Of a DNA stretch of 64,000 bases, positions 1-10,469 are shown in pieces; the stretch's first letter is position 1; each line of letters starts with the position of its first letter. A model generated the notes under the pieces. It saw only the letters and a program-made list of their open reading frames with translations. It was not told where the DNA came from and made no database searches. The stretch covers positions 488,087-552,086 of the forward strand of contig CAUYUJ010014604.1 of the NCBI GenBank assembly GCA_963575745.1. The letters run 5' to 3'. This stretch comes from Prorocentrum cordatum (Eukaryota; Sar; Dinophyceae; Prorocentrales; Prorocentraceae). The position numbers were made by a program, and so were the translations under genes.

Positions 1-138
1 CACCATTGTCCCTACCACTGTCCCCACCACTACAGTCCCCACCATTGTCCCATTGTCCCACTGTCCCCACCACTGTCCCGCTGTCCCCTCGCCGCTGTCC
101 CCACCACCACCGTCCCCACCACTGTCCGCACCCCCGCT
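1..138. repeat. C-rich minisatellite, CCCCACCACTGTC-type
   Basis: Degenerate tandem units of about 8 to 15 bases built on CCCCACCACTGTC and CCATTGTCC run from the window edge. The array is probably truncated by the window start. No gene is seen in it. Confidence 0.8.
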
Positions 139-292
139 CGGTTTTCGAGCGGGGGGGGGGTCGAACCGGTAGTGGCCCCCCCCGGTTTTCGAGGGGGGAG
201 GATTCGAACAGGTAGTGAACCCCCCCCCTTTTCATGATGAACTGGGGGAGGGGGGAGGGGTTCGAACCGGTAGTGACCCCCCCGGTTTTCCG
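139..292. repeat. Three degenerate ~50-bp units around TCGAACCGGTAGTG
   Basis: The block GGTTTTCGAG, a G-run, TCGAACCGGTAGTG and a C-run occurs three times with changes (about 141-180, 182-228, 245-282). Each unit could fold because a G-run is followed by a C-run. A diverged fragment of the same unit reappears near 1300-1330. Confidence 0.6.
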
Positions 293-299
293 CCAGCAG

Positions 300-745
300 C
301 GGTACAACACGTTCTTTCTTTTATCATGGGCGCTTCGCTCCCGTCGTTCAGGCTGGCGCTCTCGCTCTCGCCTCAGTGCGGGCCACTTTCCTGGATCCGA
401 CTCCTGCATCGTTGTCGCCCCCAAATTTCCCCTTTTCCGCCATCTCCTGGTCCTCATGCTCTTCCGCTCCTTCCACTCCATTTCCTGCTGCTGCTGCTGC
501 TGTTCGTCCTTGTCCCCCTCCTTCCTCATCTTCCTCCCTCTCCTCCTGCTCATTCTCCTGCTCACCCGCCACCTCCTCCTCCTCCTCCTACGCACGCAGC
601 CCCCCTTTGCTGATTGCGCATAACACGATGGGCGTCGTTTTGAAGTTCCAGGTCGGCTATGACACGCGTCCGCGGATAGAGGAACCCAGCGCACTGGGAA
701 TGGATGCGTGGGAGGGGTAGGATGTCAGGTGTGGCGCGAGCGCAC
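300..745. repeat. Segmental repeat, copy 1
   Basis: The first of three diverged copies of one segment. The 320-600 part (CCCGTCGTTCAG, then a pyrimidine-rich CTCCTGCTCCTC stretch) matches 995-1245. The 600-745 part, with GCGCATAACACGATG and GATGTCAG.TGTGGCGCGAGCGC, matches 2405-2570. Reading frames here only translate CTC/CTG repeats, so I do not call a gene. Confidence 0.65.
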
Positions 746-974
746 CTAGCTTTCTTCTCTACTATCTCCAATCTCCTCCCTCCTTTCTCCCCTCTGTGCT
801 TTATACTTGCTCAGCATTAGCCCCGCTCTCCCCTCTCCCCCAAGACTGCCTGAGAGTCGCGCGCCCCCCTCCGCGGATGGCTTTTCGCACGCAGGATGGG
901 TTGGTATGTTTTTTTCTAATGTGGCTATTTCCCAATTCTAATTTACCCGGTCCTTCAAGAGAGGTGCTCCCGTT
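746..974. other. Spacer with no recognisable feature
   Basis: Pyrimidine-rich sequence between two copies of the segmental repeat. I see no coding pattern, RNA gene or clear repeat here. Confidence 0.5.
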
Positions 975-1260
975 GCTGCGTGGGCCTCATTTCAGGATAG
1001 GGGCTCTGCCCCCGTCGTTCAGATCGGCGCCCTCTCCCCAGCGTGGGCCAGTTTTCTGGATCTGGGTCCTTCCTCATCGTTGGCGACCCCTGCTTTCCCC
1101 TCCTCTGCTCTCCTGACCCTCCTGCTCCTCCCGCTCCTTCCACTCCAGTTCCTGCTGCTGCTGTCAGTCCTCGTCCTTTTCCTTCCTCATCCTCTTCCTT
1201 TTCCTCCTGCTCGTCCTCCTGCTCATACGCCACCTCCTCTTCCTATGTACGGGAGAGCGC
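975..1260. repeat. Segmental repeat, copy 2 (partial)
   Basis: This copy matches the first half of the 300-745 copy, including CCCCCGTCGTTCAG, the CTCCTGCTCCTCCCGCTCC tract and the final TTCCTATGT.CG. Confidence 0.6.
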
Positions 1261-1599
1261 GTTTCACGGGCGCTTGCCTTGGGAACATTCGGCGGCGCGT
1301 TTCGAACCGGGGGGTGGCCCTCCCCTACATTCGGCGCCGTCGATCAAAATCAATGGGGCCCCTCTCCCCCCCAAACCCCCCCCCTCCCGACCCCCCCCCC
1401 CTTCCCCTCGGCGCTGGCGCCGGCGCTGGCGGTGGCGGCCGCCAACAGCGCCGACGGCGGTGACGCAGCGACGCTCACCAGAGGCAGCCCAAGGAGGGGG
1501 GTAGGGGCCTCCCACCCGGGCGCCGGCGCCGGCGGTGGCGCTGGCGGCGGCCAGCAGCGCCGGCGGTGGCGCCGGCGACGGCGGGGACGCAGCGACGAT
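1261..1599. repeat. GC-rich trinucleotide block (GGC/GCC)
   Basis: After a diverged TTCGAACCGG unit there are C-runs and then degenerate GGCGGTGGCGCCGGCG sequence. The Ala/Gly/Pro frames are low-complexity by-products. No gene is called. Confidence 0.5.
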
Positions 1600-2195
1600 T
1601 ACCACCATGTCCACCACCACCACCACCGCCTCAACCCACCACCACCAAACCACCACCAACCCACCACACAACCACCACCACCACCACCACCACCACCGCC
1701 ACAGCCACCACCACCACAACCACCACCACCACAACTCACCATCACCACCACCACCACCACCACAAAAATCCACCACCACTACCACCACCACAATCTATCA
1801 CACCAGCACCACCACAGCCACAACCCACCACCACCACCACCACAAACCACCACACCACCACCACCGCCACCACCACCACTACCAGCAGCACCACCTCCAC
1901 AAACCATTGCCACCACCACCACCATCACCACCACAAACCACGACCACACTACCACCAAACCACCACGGCCACCGCCACCACCACCCGCCACCACCACCAC
2001 CCACCACACCACCACCACCACCACCACCTCCACCACCACCACCACCACCACCACCACAAACACCACCCACCACCACACCACCCTACCACCACAACAACCA
2101 CCACACCACCACCACAACCACCACCACCGCCACCACCACCACCACCACAACCCACCACCACCACCACCACCACCACCACCACCACCACCACAACC
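1600..2195. repeat. Long degenerate (CCA)n microsatellite
   Basis: About 600 bases of CCACCACCA with scattered C, A and T substitutions. The poly-His, poly-Thr and poly-Pro frames on the + strand and poly-Val/Trp/Gly frames on the - strand are all open merely because of the repeat. Confidence 0.9.
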
Positions 2196-2404
2196 ACTGT
2201 CGTCCGCGTCGACGCTCCCCGCCGGCGCCACCCGCCGCCGCAGGCGCCAGCGCCGGCCCAGAAAAGGAAATCGTCGTCCCCGCCGCCGCCGCCAGCCGCC
2301 GCCGACGCAGGTGCCGATCCGAGGAGAGGGAGAGAGGAGAAGTAGGGGAGGAAGGGGGGGTCCGGTTCCAAGCCCCCCCCTTCCAAGCGACCACAGAACG
2401 CGCT

Positions 2405-2570
2405 CCTTCCTATGTGCGCAGCCCTCCTTTTCTGGTTGCGCATAACACGATGTTTTTTGAGAAGTACCAGGTCCGCTATGACACGAGTCCGCGGATACAT
2501 AACAAAGCGGCGCGATGGGAAAGGATGGGTGGGAGGGGTCGGATGTCAGATATGGCGCGAGCGCGCAGTA
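2405..2570. repeat. Segmental repeat, copy 3 (partial)
   Basis: This segment matches 590-745 through GCGCATAACACGATG, the CAGGTC.GCTATGACACG stretch, CGGATA and GATGTCAGATATGGCGCGAGCGC. The 2196-2404 stretch before it is GC-rich with no clear feature. Confidence 0.65.
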
Positions 2571-2964
2571 GCCTCGATATCTCGAGTCGCTGGATGTTCA
2601 GGGACCAGGCTTCATTTGGACGTTGCGTAGCGTCGCCCAAACTCCAAGGCAAAAGCCAAACATCAGCAGTAGAGGCAGCGCAAGCTGCTAGCAGGCCATA
2701 GTTGAACAAGTACAGGTGAAATCTCCTGGCGGAGGAACGAATGGGCAAGGAAAAGAAGGTCCTGCGCCAGCCATGGCGGCAGCAAGCCCGAGGGACCGAG
2801 CTACACCCGACGTCGCGAGGAACTCCAGGCGCCGAACCCCCCGACCAGGCGACGGCGTTCTCAGGGACCGGCTTCTCGTCCCGAGTATTTTCTGCTTCGC
2901 GGCAATGGCCAACACACCGCCCTTCGTCGTTGATTCGGGGCCAGAGCCCAGACGTCCGATTGTG
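2571..2964. other. No supported feature
   Basis: Mixed-composition sequence. Short frames are open on both strands but none has a recognisable domain or convincing codon pattern. Confidence 0.4.
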
Positions 2965-3130
2965 TAATTTCTGCGATGCGCGGCCCCGGAGTTCCCAACC
3001 CTTTCCCCGTGGCCAATTTTTCGCCCCGCATCCATGTTGGATGGCCCTGAGGCCTGGCAGCGGCCCCAAGATATCGAGATCGAAAAACAGCGCCAGGGTT
3101 GAAGCAATCATATCGTTGGAGATCTGGGCC
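2965..3130 (+). repeat. Dispersed repeat, copy inverted relative to 44.93-45.05 kb
   Basis: The stretch around GGAGTTCCCAACCC, GGCCAATTTTTCGCCCC and GTTGGAT matches the reverse complement of 44,955-45,045. CGTTGGAGATCTGGGCC near 3113-3130 matches the same repeat further on. Copy 1 holds about 65 extra bases between the two matching blocks. Confidence 0.55.
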
Positions 3131-3312
3131 TGAGGATTGGCGAGCTGGGCGAGGAGGAGAAGGACGACGACGACGACAGCGACGGCGGTGGTGGCGACTG
3201 GCGACTTTCGCCTGCCGAGGCCGTCGAGGTGGACTTCCGCGCCGCCGCCCCCGCGGCGGCCAGCTCCAGAGAGCCGCTGGCAGGCTCCGACGAGGCGCCG
3301 GCGGGAGGCTGA
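3103..3312 (+). CDS. Possible terminal exon of an acidic protein
   Basis: One frame is open from 3103 and ends at TGA 3310-3312. It reads an acidic stretch (GELGEEEKDDDDDSDG) followed by an Ala/Glu-rich tail ending near LAGSDEAPAGG. There is no ATG at its beginning, so it would have to be an exon; a CAG at 3094-3096 is a possible acceptor. The start overlaps a dispersed repeat, which lowers confidence. I do not recognise the product. Confidence 0.25.
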   Translation, partial: SNHIVGDLGLRIGELGEEEKDDDDDSDGGGGDWRLSPAEAVEVDFRAAAPAAASSREPLAGSDEAPAGG

Positions 3313-4440
3313 GTCCCCGCTGGCGTGGTCTCACCTAGCGGGGGTTGCTCAGGAACCCCCCTCCTTCACCCTCCTCTCCTCGGATGAGGACTACCCCGCC
3401 TGCGCGCGAATGCCTGCGCTTTCACAGGGCTTTTTGGCCGCGTTGCGCTCGCGCGAAAAGGTGCGTATCTCGCTCGCTCGCTCGCCTCTTCCCTATCCTG
3501 TTCATTCCTGCCCCCCTTTCTGTCCCTCTCTCCCTTCCTCCTTCTCCCTCCCAGCTTTATCTCTTTCAGTGAAAAGAGATGCTGAAACCCAAGGGTCCCG
3601 GAGACGTTTCGCCGTTTTCAATGCCCCAGGGCCGTCGGCGGGGGTTGCGGGGCTGTTGTCACGAAACGACTGGGATTGAAAGGCTGGTCCTGGGGAAGGC
3701 CTCAGGGTCCAGGACCTGCTTCCACCAGGACCCTTTTTCTCTCATGCCAGACTTCCATTCCTCCTCTCCGTCCGCCTCTCTTGATTCCTAATTCCTGCTT
3801 CCTTTTCCCTCCGCCCTCCCCCTCACAAGCGAGCACATGGCGTTCAAGGCACATCAGAAGCTGCGAAAACTATGCGCAAGAACAGATCACGATCAAATGG
3901 CGACACGAAATGCAATCTGGTAAGTTCGTGTCACCTCGGTCCGGTGGCAGCGCGGACTTGGGCAATCCAGAAGCCCCCGTAGCGGACGTCGCCCTGAGTG
4001 CGCCTTCCACAGCCTCTTTCTCCGTGGCTCCGCGGCCTGCTCGCAACCCCACCTGTAGCTCTTCCGATCTGTGCGGGCGCCAGGTCCACTTCAAGGAAGC
4101 TGTAGCTGGCGTCGCCCAAGATTTCGAGTGGCTCGTGCTGCGGCAGAAGCCAGGGGCTGACGTGACGTGGTGCGAGGGCTTGCCGCATGCGGCTTCGAGG
4201 GCATGGCCAATTACGCAGCAACTCCAACGGATTCGTGGATCGACTGCGCGGACCACCAACACCGACAATGTCACCAGGCGAAGGGCAGCGAGTCTGGAAA
4301 GACGGCTGCTACCCCCTCCAGATCCCCCCGGAGCGACGCAGGCCAGTGTCGTCGAGACAGGTGCCCGGTGATAGGAACTTCCTGTCAGCGCGCGTGGAAT
4401 ATCGGGCCGACAGGGGATGAGGTGCATCGTTCCAGAGCGT
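3313..4440. other. No supported gene; short imperfect repeats
   Basis: The stretch holds pyrimidine-rich blocks (3480-3560, 3780-3830) and mixed sequence. Several overlapping frames exist on both strands but none shows a domain, consistent codon use or splice signals. Confidence 0.4.
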
Positions 4441-4442
4441 TT

Positions 4443-4465
4443 CAGGACGCTCTCAGAGCGTCCTG
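4443..4465. repeat. Perfect short palindrome, 11-bp arms
   Basis: CAGGACGCTCT is followed after one base by its exact reverse complement AGAGCGTCCTG. A hairpin with a 1-nt centre is sterically poor, so in DNA this would act as a cruciform or a binding site. TTT before it and AAA after it extend the symmetry after one mismatch. Confidence 0.75.
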
Positions 4466-4675
4466 GAAAACTCTTCTGCGACCTCTTGCGAATCCCACCC
4501 TTACGGGTCTAATCGACGCTGGGGTATCGGGCCATTCTGCTGGGGTTCACTTGGCTGCAGTCAATCAGTTAGTCAGTGGGCCGTGCATCTTGAGGACGCG
4601 TAGGCAAAATAACACTTAAAAAGTTGGGGTGATGCGCCAAATGCGTCCCGAATGTAGTCAGAGCAGAGCAGTCCT

Positions 4676-4688
4676 CCAAACGCGTTGC

Positions 4689-4744
<56 letters not shown>

Positions 4745-4784
4745 CGATGCTGCTGCTGATGCTGATGCTGATGCTGATGCTGCT

Positions 4785-4850
<66 letters not shown>

Positions 4851-4890
4851 GGTGGTGGTGATGATGATGATGATGCCAAACGCGTTGCGC
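4676..4890. repeat. Composite trinucleotide array with 14-bp flanking direct repeats
   Basis: The array runs (GAT)n, (GCT)n mixed with GAT, (GAT)n, (GGT)n, (GAT)n. It is bounded by CCAAACGCGTTGCG at 4676-4689 and again at 4877-4890. Poly-Asp, poly-Met and poly-Ser frames across it are repeat by-products. Confidence 0.9.
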
Positions 4891-5724
4891 GAACGCGTTG
4901 CACCAGCTCGGCTGCAGACATCCGCTAAATTCGGAACCCGAGCCAGTTTGTTGAGAGGTCCGACCTGCAGGGGTACTCAGGGTTCACATGTGGTTGCCTA
5001 GCTCGGGTTCGGTCGCGGCACCCGAAACGCCCTTCAGACCCGCCCGCCCTCAGAGGTCCCCCGGTCTGTCCTCGCCCAGGCGTGTCCCCGTCCGGCCTCC
5101 GCCTCAGCGGGGAGCGGAAGGCGAGCGCGCCACCTTCCCGCCCGCACCGGGTCCGAGCCTGGGCCCGCCGAGCACCGACGCCAGAGGCAACGCTGGGGGG
5201 AGAAAGGCTCAGGCGGAGGGGACTGCATCGACCCCCAATCGCTCATCGATCACGGACAGGAGCCTCATAGCCCAGCCCGCCCAGGAGCGCGCGGCTTGGC
5301 CATCGGGGGCCTGTCGCCCGTTTGCCGGCGACGTATCGCCGATTCCAGCTCGACGTTTGCCCCCCTGGGCTGGTCCCCCACTGTGTTCCCCCTCAGGCTC
5401 GTCGCCGCTGCGATTCCGGACGTTGAACGTGTTGGAAATAGCCAGCGCGGAGGTTAGTCGTCGTTTTCGGCCTCCCAGGGGCACTCGCCCGGCCCCGGTG
5501 CCGTCGAGAACTGGCTCGGGACAAGAAGCTAGCCCCGAGGAAAGAGTCGGCACTTCTGGGCACGTCGGATCCCTGAAACCCCAGACGTCCAGCGCTCCTA
5601 GCTTTTTTTGCGGCGGTGCGTGGACCCCGCACCGCGGCGCTGGGCTGGGAGTCAGGGCTCTTTGGGACAGGGCTTGATGGCGCCAGAGCTTGCCAATGGT
5701 AAAATTGGAACTGAAGACGACCAG
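4891..5724. other. GC-rich stretch without a supported gene
   Basis: Frames of up to about 230 codons are open here, but GC-rich sequence has few stops by chance. Overlapping frames on the other strand are equally open, and no domain is visible. Confidence 0.4.
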
Positions 5725-5790
5725 GGGAGGAGGAGGAGGAGGAGGAGGACGAGGAGGAGGAGGAGGAGGAGGAGGAGGAGGAGGAGGAGG
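5725..5790. repeat. (GGA)n microsatellite
   Basis: A nearly pure GGA/AGG repeat with one GAC interruption. Confidence 0.9.
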
Positions 5791-5892
5791 CAGAATAAAC
5801 CCAAGGTGCATCAGCGATGCCGCAATGCTCCCTCCCATCTCAAGTCCGTCATCATAAAGAGAGAGCGCCAGTGGTAGACCCCCAACACGACA

Positions 5893-6040
5893 GGTGTGTG
5901 TGTGTGTGTGTGTGCGCTAACGACCCCCCCCCTCTCCCCCTTCAAGGGGATCTGTTTAAGAGGGGGGGGAGCGGTGCCGCCCCCCCTCCCCCCTTTGGTA
6001 AGGGGGGGATCCTCCCCCCATCCCCCCCCCTCTTGGCGGT
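5893..6040. repeat. (GT)n followed by alternating C- and G-runs
   Basis: (GT)11 at 5893-5914 is followed by runs of seven to nine C and G in alternation, each able to pair with the next. Confidence 0.8.
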
Positions 6041-6065
6041 GGAAGAGCGGGTGTCGCGCTGGTGT

Positions 6066-6650
6066 TACGGGTAGGGTGTTAGGGTGTTTGGGTGTTAGGG
6101 TGTTAATGTTAGGGTGTTCGGGTTAAGGTTCGGGTGGTTATGTTAGGGTGTTAGGATTAGGGTTGCTGCTTCGGGATCAGGGTGTTAAGGTCACGATCAG
6201 GCTGCAAGGGTCAGTGTGTTGGGTTGCGATTCGTGTGTAAGGTCAGGGTGGTAGGGTTAGGACTCGGGCGGTTGATTTAGGGTGTCAGGGTTCGTGTTTA
6301 AGGTTTTTTTGATTCGCGTGTTAGGGTGTTCGGGTTAGGGTGTTTCGGTTAGGGTGGTAGGGCTAGGTTCAAGGTTGGGGTGTTGGGGTCAGGATGTTAG
6401 GGTTTAGGGTGGTAGGATTAGAAAGTTAGCGTTCGCGTGTGAGGGTGTTTGGGTTTAGATATCGTGTTTACAATTAGGGAGTTCGGGTTAGGATCAGGGT
6501 GGTAGGGTTGGGGTGTTTGGGTTCGGGTGGTAGGGTTAGGGTCAGGATGACAGGGTTCAGATTCGTGCTTATTGTTAGTGTGTTAGGATCACGGTTTGGT
6601 TGCTAGTGTTAGGGTTAAAGTTATGTTGATAAGGTAAGGGTGTTAGGTTC
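6066..6650 (+). repeat. Degenerate telomere-like TTAGGG block
   Basis: Irregular units of TTAGGG, GTTAGGGT and TTCGGG, mostly read as GTTAGGGTGTTCGGG, continue for almost 600 bases with heavy decay toward 6650. The + strand is the G-rich strand. The unit differs from a pure telomere because GTGTT spacers alternate with GTTAGGG. A shorter block of the same kind begins the second module copy at 7660-7770. Confidence 0.7.
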
Positions 6651-7640
6651 ACTTTGTGCTTGCGCGGATCATTCGCTTCCGCCCTCAAGCCCTTCCCATA
6701 ATAGCGACCACATCTTCTTTTCGCGTCAACGTGGTCTTGCATACTCTGCACCTTCCGAGCACAGCTGGGCTGTCTCGTGGCGATCTTGGGGCATGCCTGG
6801 ATCCTGCTGCTACCCCTTCCCATGAGATCAACCTCCTTTGAAGATGCGGATGTGGATGCTGCTGCTGCTGGCGACGGCGAGCCTGGGAGCGCTTGGGGAG
6901 CGATTGGAGCGTCTGGTAACGTCCGGGGGCGTCTGGGAGCGCCTGGCGCAGCCTGGGGAGCGCAGGGGTCACAGCTCGGAGTCGGCGAGGGGTGCCCGAA
7001 ACGCATCGAGTTATTATGCATCTGAGATCGAAGCAATGATTTTCCAACCTCGTGCTCCCAGGCGCTCTTCGGGGCCAGAAACAGGGTGTTTAAGATCAGC
7101 TCAGGTGCGCCGATATTTGTTGTTCATTAGAAATCAATTATGTATATGATGGTGGGGGCTGGATCGATGTTAAGATCAGCAGATGTTCGCCGAATGACAT
7201 ATGTTGTGTAGGATCGCAACTGTTGGATCGCTGTGAAGATAAACCGATGTCAACCAATTTGTGTAATTTGCAAGAAGGCTCGTGAGGGTTGGAAGTCAAA
7301 TGTGACGATGATGAGATCAGCCAGGAGGGCACGATTCGTCTGCAGGCACAGGAGTCGTGAGGGTTCAAAAGAGCCGATGTGCACCGCGTAGCGTTTTTTT
7401 ACATAGGATCGCGGGGGAGGGCACCATCGGGATGCGCACGATCCGAGTGCGTGCGCAAGGATCGCATAGGTTGCGAAGGTGTCACGATCAGATGAAATTT
7501 GGCTCAATATGAGACGATCTTGCGATTCGCCGATGTGCACCGCGTCCTTCTTTTCCAGGGGATCCCTCACACGGTCGCGGCCTCGGGCCCGTTTGCAGCC
7601 GGTCGGGGATCGGCTGGAGGGCGGTGAAAGGGTTATATGA
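6651..7640. repeat. Module copy 1 of a tandem duplication
   Basis: The module starts with GTGCTTGCGCGGATCA, continues through GCGTCAACG.GGT, a GCTGCTGCTG tract with GGCGACGGCGAGC, and GATTGGAGCGTCTGG. A series of about 65- to 75-bp degenerate units then carries GATGT.CACCG and a T-run. It ends with GCGGCCTCGGGCCCGTTTG near 7580. The order is the same in copy 2. No gene is supported. Confidence 0.7.
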
Positions 7641-7659
7641 TTCTAGGCTTGGATTTTTG

Positions 7660-8690
7660 TGGTGGTAGGGTTTTAGCATTAGTATTGATGGTCATGGTGT
7701 TGGGGTTGGGATTCGCGTGTTCGGGTTGTTGTGATAGGGTTAGGGTGTTCGGGTTAGGGTGTTCGGGTCACACAGTGCTTGCGCGGATCACCCCCTACGC
7801 CTGCAACCCTTCCCATAAGATCGACCTATCCTCTTATCGCGTCAACGCGGTTGTGCATCATTTGCACCTTCGGAACACAGTTTGGCCATCTTGGGGTGAT
7901 CTCTGGGCGTGCCTGGGTCCTGCTTTTATACCCTCTCAGAATATCGGCTTCCTCACAATCTCGACCCGCTTTTACCTCCTAGTCATCTGCTCCTCACGGC
8001 TTCTTGCGGTGACGATGACGGTGAACATGGGGATGTGGACGCTGCTGCTGCTGCTGCTGCTAGTGGCGACGGCGAGCTCGGGAGGGCTTACGGAACGATT
8101 GGAGCGTCTGGGAACGCCTGGTAACGTCTTGGAGACCAGGGAGCACGTTGCGAAGATCACCCAATGTCCAGCAGAAGGGATCATGACCGTTGGATGGAAG
8201 TGGCAATGACCAGATGTGCACCGAATTGTGCAGGGTGGTGGGTGTTGGTTCGCTGGGCAGGTCAGTCGATGCCCACCACATGTTTTTTCCTGTTGCAAGG
8301 GGTCGTCAGGGTTGGATGTTTGTGAACATGAGCAGATGTGCACCGTTTTTGTTTGCAAAGGCTCGTGATGATTGGCATCAGCAGATCTGCACCGAATGTT
8401 TTTTTGCAGGGAATGGTGAGTATTGGCATCAGCATATGTCCATAACATTGTGTTTTTGTTGCTGGGGATCGTATAGGTTGCGTAGGCGTGCAAATCAGGA
8501 CATGTCCACGCCGTGCCATTCTGAATATAACTTTGGCCCAAGACGACGCGATCTTATGATCCGCCGATCCAAACAACGTTGAGGGATCGCGAAAAAGATC
8601 GCGGCCCCGGGCCCGTTTGGGGCCAGTCGGGGACCGGCCGAGCAGGAGTTTTCAGGGTTCTGTAATTACAAGATCATGAGCTTAGGACGA
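7660..8690. repeat. Module copy 2 of a tandem duplication
   Basis: A short telomere-like block (7660-7775) is followed by the landmarks of copy 1: GTGCTTGCGCGGATCA at 7778, the CTGCTG tract at about 8040, GGAGCGTCTGG at about 8100, then 65- to 75-bp units with AGATGTGCACCG (8210, 8335, and AGATCTGCACCG at about 8383). It ends with GCGGCCCCGGGCCCGTTTG near 8600. Confidence 0.7.
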
Positions 8691-8960
8691 TAGGGTGGTA
8701 CAGGGAGGGTTCTGGAGCAAAGAGGGTTTAGGGGGGTGCTACCCGTTTTTGTTGGGGGGCAGGAGGGGGGTTCAACCCCCTGTACCACCGGGGTTGAGGG
8801 GGGGTTTCAACCCCCTCTCCTTTCGAAAGGCGGGCTTGGGTGGTCCACGACGATGGATCATAAAAGGGGGGAGGGGGGGAGGATCCGGGACGGCGGATCG
8901 AGGAACGGGGGGAAGGAAGGTCCAAAAGCGGTGCGCCGTCTCTCATACGGCCTTGCAAGC
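8691..8960. repeat. G-run/C-run block with small inverted repeats
   Basis: Inverted pairs such as GGGGGGTTCAACCCCC (about 8765-8780) and GGGGGTTTCAACCCCC (about 8800-8816) suggest decayed hairpin units. No gene is seen. Confidence 0.5.
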
Positions 8961-9179
8961 TTCCCTCTTTGCTATTAGAAGCATTCCCTGGAAAGCTCAG
9001 CACCCTGTGGGCCTGCCGTTCACGCGGGAGCCTTGTTTTGGAAATTCCCAAATAGCTCTCTGAGATCTAAGAGGGTTTCAGATCAGAAGCCAGCGCCGCT
9101 GGGTAGCCACGGAGCTCGTTCCAGCTTCCAGCAGAACACCTCATAGAAGCATGTGTGAACCGGCGACGTGTTCCGGCAG

Positions 9180-9825
9180 GCCTCTAACTGTTTCCCAATA
9201 CGATTGCCGTCGAGTTTTCGAGAACCCCTTTCCAAAGCTCCTTCCATGCACTTGCAAAACTGCTCCAGGAGGTGTTATGAGCTTTCCTGGCGCCTCGCTA
9301 TCTGGGTCTTGGACTCCGCAAGTGAAAAGATACTGCTCTGCATCCTCCCAGCGCGAAAGGCAGGAATACGAAAATGGATGGTCATGCACTTCCATGAGGT
9401 GTCCAGCAAGATCCCCATGTTGAAAAAGAAACGCTCCCATCTGTGAATATGTTGCGCACGCTTACACTTATAATATTCATCAACTTCGGGGGGCATTTCA
9501 AGCGAGAGCCCCATTTCGAGAAGGAACCGTCCTGCAACCGTGCAGCTGCTACATATGTTGGAACTCGTCACCCTCAAATTGAAGCAGTCCCAAGCGAGAG
9601 CCCCACTTTGAGAAGGAACTGCTCTCCAGCTTTGACAACGGATGGTTGCGACGCTAAACGCGATACTTCCATGTTGGAATCCAGCCGCCCTCCGCCCTTG
9701 TAGCGGTTGCAATTTTCCAACGTGTAACTCTTTGCGCGGCGTCAAGGCTAGAACTCTATTTGGAAATACTTGCCCTCCATCCTTGTAGCTGTTGCAAACG
9801 CAAGTTTTTACCTAACAGCGAAGAC
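9180..9825. repeat. Degenerate ~70-80-bp repeat, relative at 44.1 kb
   Basis: Recurring words are AAGCGAGAGCCCCA (9500, 9590), GAGAAGGAAC, CCATCCTTGTAGCTGTTGC and TGCGCGGCGTCAAGGC (about 9734). The last two reappear with the same spacing near 44,128-44,190. Reading frames through it have no domain. Confidence 0.6.
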
Positions 9826-9929
9826 TGATAGGCTTCTAGTGGGGTCAAAAGAGAGCATCTTGACTCCCCAGGGGGGTCTGGGCGGATGCCGGGGGAATCC
9901 GGGCGATCCAGGGACTCCTAGAACCTTAT

Positions 9930-10367
9930 CCCAGGCCACATTTTGATTGCCCGGAGCCAACAGAACACCATTCCCAGGCCACGTTTTGAATGCCCAGAGC
10001 CACCTGTAGGCCACTTCATGTTCTTCGTGTTCCCAGAACACCATTCCCAGGCCACATTTTGAATGCCCAGAGCCAACTGTAGGCCACTTCGTGATCTTCG
10101 CCTTCCCAGAACACAATTCCCAGGCCACATTTTGAATGCCCGGAGCCAACTGCAGGCCATTTCGTGTTCTTCGTGTTCCCAGAACACAATTCCCAGGCCA
10201 CATTTTGAATGCCCGGAGCCAACTGAAGGCCACTTCGTGTTCTTCGTCATCCCAGAACACCATTCCTGTACCATATTTTGATTGCCCGGAGCCAGCTGTG
10301 GGCCACTTCGTGATCTTCGTGTTCCCAGAACACCAGTCCTGTGCCATATTTTGAATGCCCGAGCTGA
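9930..10367. repeat. 73-bp satellite, about six copies
   Basis: The word CCCAGAACAC recurs at an exact 73-base interval (cores starting near 10,034, 10,107, 10,180, 10,253 and 10,326), accompanied by CCCAGGCCACATTTTGAATG and GAGCCAACTG. The first unit near 9961 is diverged. A period of 73 is not a multiple of three, so frames change from unit to unit and no protein is expected. Confidence 0.9.
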
Positions 10368-10455
10368 GGCAGGCTGAGGCCGAGGCAGGCTGAGGCCGAG
10401 GCAGGCTGAGGCCGAGGCAGGCTGAGGCTGAGGCTGAGGCACGCCGAGGCAGGGA
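10368..10455. repeat. GAGGCTGAGGCC minisatellite, short array
   Basis: Units of GAGGCAGGCTGAGGCC, a hexamer-based GAGGCT/GAGGCA/GAGGCC pattern. The same motif forms the much longer array at 42.76-43.69 kb. Confidence 0.85.
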
Positions 10456-10469
10456 GCAAAGTCGTCTGT

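Noticed and set aside
240-282. GGGTTCGAACCGG resembling a tRNA T-loop (B box)
   Set aside because: No acceptor, anticodon arm or A box lies at the right distance, and the motif is part of a local tandem repeat.
1279-2701. 388-codon His/Thr/Pro-rich frames
   Set aside because: All are translations of a (CCA)n microsatellite. Three frames and the opposite strand are equally open.
6575-7047. Frames of 80-150 codons in the duplicated module
   Set aside because: The second module copy does not preserve them, and no domain or codon pattern supports coding.
9930-10367. Possible CRISPR array (regular 73-bp repeats)
   Set aside because: The whole 73-bp unit is conserved with no unique spacers, and the context is eukaryotic. 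It is a satellite.
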